Shown piece by piece: positions 14,914 to 15,751 of a stretch of 15,751 nucleotides of DNA. The position numbers and the translations under genes are program-made. The notes beneath the pieces were generated by a model. It ran no database searches, was not told the DNA's origin, and saw nothing but the letters and a program-made list of their open reading frames with translations. Where the stretch lies: positions 1 through 15,751 of the forward strand of contig CAZUAH010000311.1 in the NCBI GenBank assembly GCA_964617665.1, read 5' to 3'. The first letter of the stretch is position 1. Every line of letters begins with the position of its first letter. This DNA comes from JADHUC01 sp964617665 (lineage in GTDB: Bacteria; Planctomycetota; Planctomycetia; Pirellulales; Pirellulaceae).

Positions 14914-15750
14914 ATGGTCAGAGATTCACGTACATGGCCTCATCTGCTGCTCCTGACTGTATGCCCAGGGATCATTGCACTTGGGTCGGCGGTGGTGGGG
15001 CAAGACGACTGGGATGCCAAGGATGCGGTATTGGCCCCGGCAGCGGGAATGGTCCAGGCGGTGGCCTTTGACGTACCCGAGGAGACTTTCGATCAGTGGG
15101 TTTTCGGAGGCAAAACTACCTCGCAAGTCACGAAGAGACTCGATTCACTGCTGTTGTTGCAGGTGGAGTCGGTCCAACGTGCATGCGAGCTGTCGGACGC
15201 CCAGAAGAAGAAGCTGCAATTAGCGGGCCGCGGCGACATGAAGAGGTTTTTCGGCAGCGTGGAAGAAATGAGACAGAAATTCCGCGAGGTGAGACGCGAC
15301 CAAAACAGGTTCAATAACATCTGGCAGGAAATACAGCCGTTGCAGATGAGATTCAACAGCGGGATCTATGACGATAAGTCCCTTTTTTACAAGGTTCTGA
15401 AACGAACGCTCGATTCCGATCAGTCCGAACAGTACGACGAACGAGAGCAGGAGCGACGGAGATTCCGGTATGAAGCCAAAGTCGAGCTGGCTGTCGCCAT
15501 GATGGAGACCGGTGTGCCGTTGCGTGATGTACAGCGTCGGAAGTTTGTGACGCTACTCTTGAAGGAGACCGAGCCGCCCACCAAGTTTGGACAATACGAC
15601 TACTACGTTGTGTTGTACAAGGCCGCGAAGTTACCGAAAGAGAAACTGCAGCCGATTTTTGACGATGGCCAATGGCGAGCGGTGACTCAATTGCTCGCAC
15701 ACGGAAGAGGAATGGAAGCGACCCTCAGGACGAACGGATTTATACAGTAG
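14914..15750 (+). CDS. Secreted helical protein, second of a related pair
   Basis: 278 residues, complete, from ATG 14914 with GAGGAG (14902-14907) six bases upstream. The signal peptide has the hydrophobic core HLLLLTVCPGIIALG with likely cleavage after VVG (about residue 29). The mature part is strongly helical and charged, with SVQRACELSDAQKKKL (86-101) matching the position of FIRRVCHLNKEQ in the upstream protein. The C-terminal YDYYVVLYKAAKLP...LQPIFDDGQWRAV likewise parallels that protein's LQILIHNTQYLPHIPDQH...FLNETQKAVW. I read the two as diverged paralogs. The 170-bp gap with hairpins means it may have its own promoter. No known domain is recognised with certainty; a periplasmic location is inferred. 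Confidence 0.85.
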   Translation: MVRDSRTWPHLLLLTVCPGIIALGSAVVGQDDWDAKDAVLAPAAGMVQAVAFDVPEETFDQWVFGGKTTSQVTKRLDSLLLLQVESVQRACELSDAQKKKLQLAGRGDMKRFFGSVEEMRQKFREVRRDQNRFNNIWQEIQPLQMRFNSGIYDDKSLFYKVLKRTLDSDQSEQYDEREQERRRFRYEAKVELAVAMMETGVPLRDVQRRKFVTLLLKETEPPTKFGQYDYYVVLYKAAKLPKEKLQPIFDDGQWRAVTQLLAHGRGMEATLRTNGFIQ

Positions 15751-15751
15751 A

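Overview
The window looks like chromosomal DNA from a planctomycete, probably of the Pirellula/Rhodopirellula type. The reasons are a DUF1559-type protein (a family largely confined to, and heavily expanded in, Planctomycetota), a MoxR-DUF58-VWA membrane operon in the planctomycete arrangement, a RAYT transposase with REP hairpins, and moderately GC-rich coding DNA. All confident genes are on the + strand. Family names come from recognising motifs by eye; no database search was run.

Layout. (1) 1-1028 has no confident gene. It starts with a REP-like double hairpin (7-83). Next come two near-identical AT-centred palindromes (114-131 and 160-175) around a sigma70-like promoter that reads leftwards out of the window. 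A stretch with coding-like composition but no recognisable gene follows (244-636), and then nothing. (2) 1029-3428 encodes a 799-residue protein ending in a DUF1559 domain. (3) 3532-9659 is a tightly packed operon: MoxR AAA+ ATPase, DUF58 protein, and two membrane-anchored VWA proteins. The last two junctions are 4-bp ATGA/GTGA overlaps. (4) 9691-10545 is an 855-bp RAYT cassette, bounded by 31-bp perfect inverted ends and placed between two operon genes. (5) 10565-13828 is a large three-TM membrane protein gene, apparently split by one in-frame TGA at 13217-13219. (6) 13868-14743 and 14914-15750 encode two distantly related secreted helical proteins.

How the genes fit together. MoxR ATPases act with VWA-domain partners as chaperone-like remodelling systems. 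DUF58 and BatA-type VWA proteins are the usual partners, as in the Bat (aerotolerance) operons of Bacteroidetes. Here the set is extended by a second VWA protein with an amidotransferase-like fold that lacks the catalytic Cys elbow, a large three-TM protein with a long periplasmic or coiled-coil region, and two exported small helical proteins. The simplest reading is a cell-envelope complex with a cytoplasmic ATPase, membrane VWA subunits and periplasmic partners. Its substrate cannot be read from the sequence.

The points most worth following up are the single in-frame TGA in the large membrane protein, the RAYT cassette inside the operon, and the REP pair at the left edge, whose two arms differ only by compensatory changes.
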